From assembly GCA_965227065.1 (NCBI GenBank), contig CBDDFN010000013.1, forward strand, positions 1 to 64,000: a stretch of 64,000 nucleotides of DNA, in the 5' to 3' direction. Every line of letters starts with the position of its first letter. Position 1 is the first letter of the stretch. The DNA is from CBDDFN01 sp965227065 (GTDB lineage: Bacteria; Pseudomonadota; Alphaproteobacteria; SPJN01). Below, piece after piece: positions 62,525 to 64,000 of the stretch. A program made the translations under genes and the position numbers. The notes under the pieces were generated by a model that worked only from the letters and a program-made list of their open reading frames with translations, did no database searches and was not told where the DNA came from.

Positions 62525-62997
62525 GCGATACAAACGGGAAGAGCCGGCAGGTCGATGAGGTCGACCGCCAGATTATCGAGCTGTTGCGCGAAGACGGCCG
62601 CATGTCGATCCAGGATATGGCGCGCCGCCTCAATTCAACCGCCGGAACCGTACGCACCCGCATCCGCCGTCTGGAAGAGGCCGACATTCTGCGCGTGGTT
62701 GCGGTCACCGATTTTGCCGCCGCGGGCTTTGAGATGTTGATCGCGATCGGCATTGAGGTTGAAGACCGTTCGGCCCAGCAAGTCGGGGAAGAGCTTGCCA
62801 AGCTGCCCGAAGTCTTTTCGGTCAATATGACGACGGGTGCCCATGATCTTGAGGTGCTGGTGGCCGCGCGGGATTTTGAAGAACTGTCGCGCTTTCTGAC
62901 GGTGGAGCTCGCCCAGGTCAAAGGCATTGGCAAATTGACCCCGGCCTTGTGCATCGATGTGTTCAAATATCAATCCGACTGGGCACCAGAATTATGA
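62521..62997 (+). CDS. Lrp/AsnC-family transcriptional regulator, copy 1
   Basis: A 158-aa Lrp-type regulator. The N-terminal helix-turn-helix spans about residues 12-60 (VDEVDRQIIELLREDGRMSI, DMARRLNSTAGTVRTRIRRL), and the C-terminal RAM domain (FEMLIAIGIEVEDRSAQQVG) likely binds a small effector. It starts at ATG 62521, overlapping the SDR stop (ATGA), and its stop overlaps the second copy. Lrp proteins form octamers or dimers that wrap DNA at spaced sites, which fits the paired half-sites at 46.3, 51.9 and 61.6 kb. Confidence 0.93.
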   Translation: MSDTNGKSRQVDEVDRQIIELLREDGRMSIQDMARRLNSTAGTVRTRIRRLEEADILRVVAVTDFAAAGFEMLIAIGIEVEDRSAQQVGEELAKLPEVFSVNMTTGAHDLEVLVAARDFEELSRFLTVELAQVKGIGKLTPALCIDVFKYQSDWAPEL

Positions 62998-63482
62998 GAA
63001 AGACCGAACTTGATCAGGTGGACCGCAAAATCCTCGACTTTTTGTCGGTCAATGCCCGGACCTCAAACCGCGAGATTGCCCAGGCGCTTAATGTGGCCGA
63101 AGGCACGGTGCGCGGCCGCATCAAGGCGCTGCAGGATGACGGCATTATCCGCATCACGGCCGTCACCAATCTTATTGATGTGCAAAGTCCGCTGATGGCC
63201 TATGTCGGCGTGCGGGCCGAGCTCGACAAGCGCAATGAAATCTCTGAGGCCCTGTCAGCGATGGCGCCGATTCGCTTTGTCGCCACCATGCTGGGCCGCT
63301 ACGACATTTTGGCGATCACGGTGGTTTCAAGCCCTGATGAGCTGGTTGATCTGGTCAACAATCAGATCATGCCGATTGAAGGCGTGCGCCATGCCGACAC
63401 CACCCTGGCGGTCAAGTTCCTCAAATATGATTATCGCTGGGGCCGGATCGTGAACGGTCATGATGCCGAAAAATCGGACTGA
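62994..63482 (+). CDS. Lrp/AsnC-family transcriptional regulator, copy 2
   Basis: A 162-aa Lrp-type regulator, distinct from copy 1. Helix-turn-helix: ELDQVDRKILDFLSVNARTS, REIAQALNVAEGTVRGRIKA; RAM domain from about residue 65 with LMAYVGVRAELDKRNEISEA. ATG 62994 is chosen because it overlaps the copy 1 stop as ATGA; the longer ORF begins in copy 1. Two different Lrp genes in one transcript may work as a heteromer. The HsaA-like gene downstream has Lrp-type sites in its promoter. Confidence 0.93.
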   Translation: MRKTELDQVDRKILDFLSVNARTSNREIAQALNVAEGTVRGRIKALQDDGIIRITAVTNLIDVQSPLMAYVGVRAELDKRNEISEALSAMAPIRFVATMLGRYDILAITVVSSPDELVDLVNNQIMPIEGVRHADTTLAVKFLKYDYRWGRIVNGHDAEKSD

Positions 63483-63504
63483 GACTGCGAATTTGCGCGA
63501 TATT

Positions 63505-63554
63505 GATGCGCCGCATCATCCAAATGCGTAAAAAGTGCGTGCAATCTTTGCGAA
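63505..63554. promoter_or_regulatory. Lrp/AsnC-type sites upstream of the HsaA-like gene
   Basis: GATGCGCCGCATC (63505-63517, perfect palindrome), ATGCGTAA (63524-63531) and TTTGCGAA (63547-63554) lie in the 126-base gap before the monooxygenase. Their density is higher than in the other promoters. Confidence 0.55.
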
Positions 63555-63608
63555 ATTGATCTAGTCTCCCCGCCAATCTCGGCTCAAGCATGATTGGGAG
63601 GCATGATC

Positions 63609-64000
63609 ATGGCGCTGGCAGAACAGACAGCAGGCACCGATACTCCATTGGTGGACCTCACCCCCTATCTCGATGGTTTCAAGGAACGCGGGGACCAGAA
63701 CCGCGCCGACCGTCAGGTTTCCAGGCAATCGGTTGCCGAATTGAAAGAGGCGGGCTTCTTCCTGTCGCTATTGCCCAAGCAATATGGCGGCCTGGAAATG
63801 ACCCCGCAGGAATTTTTCCGCCTGCAAATGCAGATCGCCGAATATGACATGTCGACCGCCTGGATCGGCGGCATCATTGCGGTTCACGCCTATCAATTGG
63901 CACTGATGGACCCCAAGGCGTGCGAAGAGCTTTATTCGGAAGAGCCCAACACGCTGATCTCAAGCTCCTACAATCCGATGGGCGGCAAGGTTTCAGAAGC
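63609..64000 (+). CDS. HsaA-like flavin-dependent monooxygenase, 5' part
   Basis: The first 130 residues of an acyl-CoA-dehydrogenase-fold oxygenase component. LKEAGFFLSLLPKQYGGLEM, DMSTAWIGGIIAVHAYQLAL and LISSSYNPMGGKV match, from memory, HsaA (3-HSA hydroxylase of steroid ring A) and its group of two-component flavin monooxygenases. These need reduced flavin from a separate reductase, which is not in view. I start at ATG 63609; GGGAG at 63596-63600 has better spacing than for ATG 63603. The gene runs off the window end, so catalytic residues cannot be checked. Confidence 0.85.
   Translation, partial: MALAEQTAGTDTPLVDLTPYLDGFKERGDQNRADRQVSRQSVAELKEAGFFLSLLPKQYGGLEMTPQEFFRLQMQIAEYDMSTAWIGGIIAVHAYQLALMDPKACEELYSEEPNTLISSSYNPMGGKVSE

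Noticed and set aside
1..64000. CRISPR arrays, prophage, transposase or integrase genes
   Set aside because: No repeat-spacer pattern and no such protein was recognised in any frame; the only duplication resembling an att site is the tRNA-Ser 3' end.

Overview
The window is a GC-rich piece of a bacterial chromosome, most likely from an alphaproteobacterium. The reasons are the housekeeping block (pheS-pheT, a CAP lipoprotein, lepA, tRNA-Ser), a TonB receptor of the type abundant in Sphingomonadales, Caulobacterales and Hyphomonadales, and a dense load of CoA-thioester catabolic genes. The order cannot be fixed from sequence reading alone. There is no phage, insertion sequence, CRISPR array or replication origin, and no stretch over 300 bases lacks a gene.

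Layout. (1) 1-6.8 kb is housekeeping: the 3' part of pheS, then pheT, a CAP lipoprotein, lepA, a small membrane protein, tRNA-Ser(GGA) with a duplicated 3' end, and phnA/yjdM. (2) 6.9-22.7 kb is a catabolic block: a small exported protein, acyl-CoA dehydrogenase, Rieske oxygenase, acyl-CoA ligase, an APH-fold kinase, GMC oxidoreductase, cytochrome P450, a DUF35 plus thiolase-like pair (probable aldolase), aldehyde dehydrogenase, a TetR regulator, a TonB receptor and an enoyl-CoA hydratase. Eight copies of a 17-bp palindromic operator, A(T/C)CTA-N7-TAG(A/G)(T/A), lie in its promoters, which points to one TetR regulon. (3) 22.7-35.1 kb holds a fatty-acid desaturase, a COG3687-type protein, a large MalT-like LuxR regulator, and an envelope operon of a YCF48 propeller, RND transporter, DUF1302 and DUF1329, ending in a membrane protein that I recognise as styrene-oxide-isomerase-like. 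(4) 35.2-42.2 kb holds a P450-type ferredoxin, aldehyde dehydrogenase, two acyl-CoA ligases and a large acyl-CoA dehydrogenase. A CCAAACTTTCGTTTGG-like palindrome precedes the MalT-side operons. (5) 42.2-64 kb holds short-chain dehydrogenases, hotdog proteins, MsrB, a flavin monooxygenase, a DUF1214-sulfotransferase operon, a FadD3-like ligase, a FATP-like ligase, a divergent acyl-CoA dehydrogenase pair, two CaiB/BaiF CoA-transferases, a lone glycosyltransferase, an operon with two Lrp/AsnC regulators, and the start of an HsaA-like flavin monooxygenase. TTGCGCAA/ATGCGTAA motifs recur in the promoters here.

Taken together the genes look like uptake and oxidative breakdown of a large hydrophobic, possibly polycyclic (steroid- or terpenoid-like) substrate: TonB import, P450/Rieske/GMC oxidation, CoA activation, beta-oxidation-like steps, aldolytic side-chain cleavage, and ring opening by FadD3- and HsaA-like enzymes. 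The substrate is inferred, not shown.

A quality warning: five consecutive genes from 7.4 to 14.1 kb carry 15 frameshifts that I can place, and every one is a net +1 at or next to a short homopolymer. One more sits at 56.55 kb. Removing them restores proteins of normal family length, so they are most likely residual sequencing insertions rather than gene decay.
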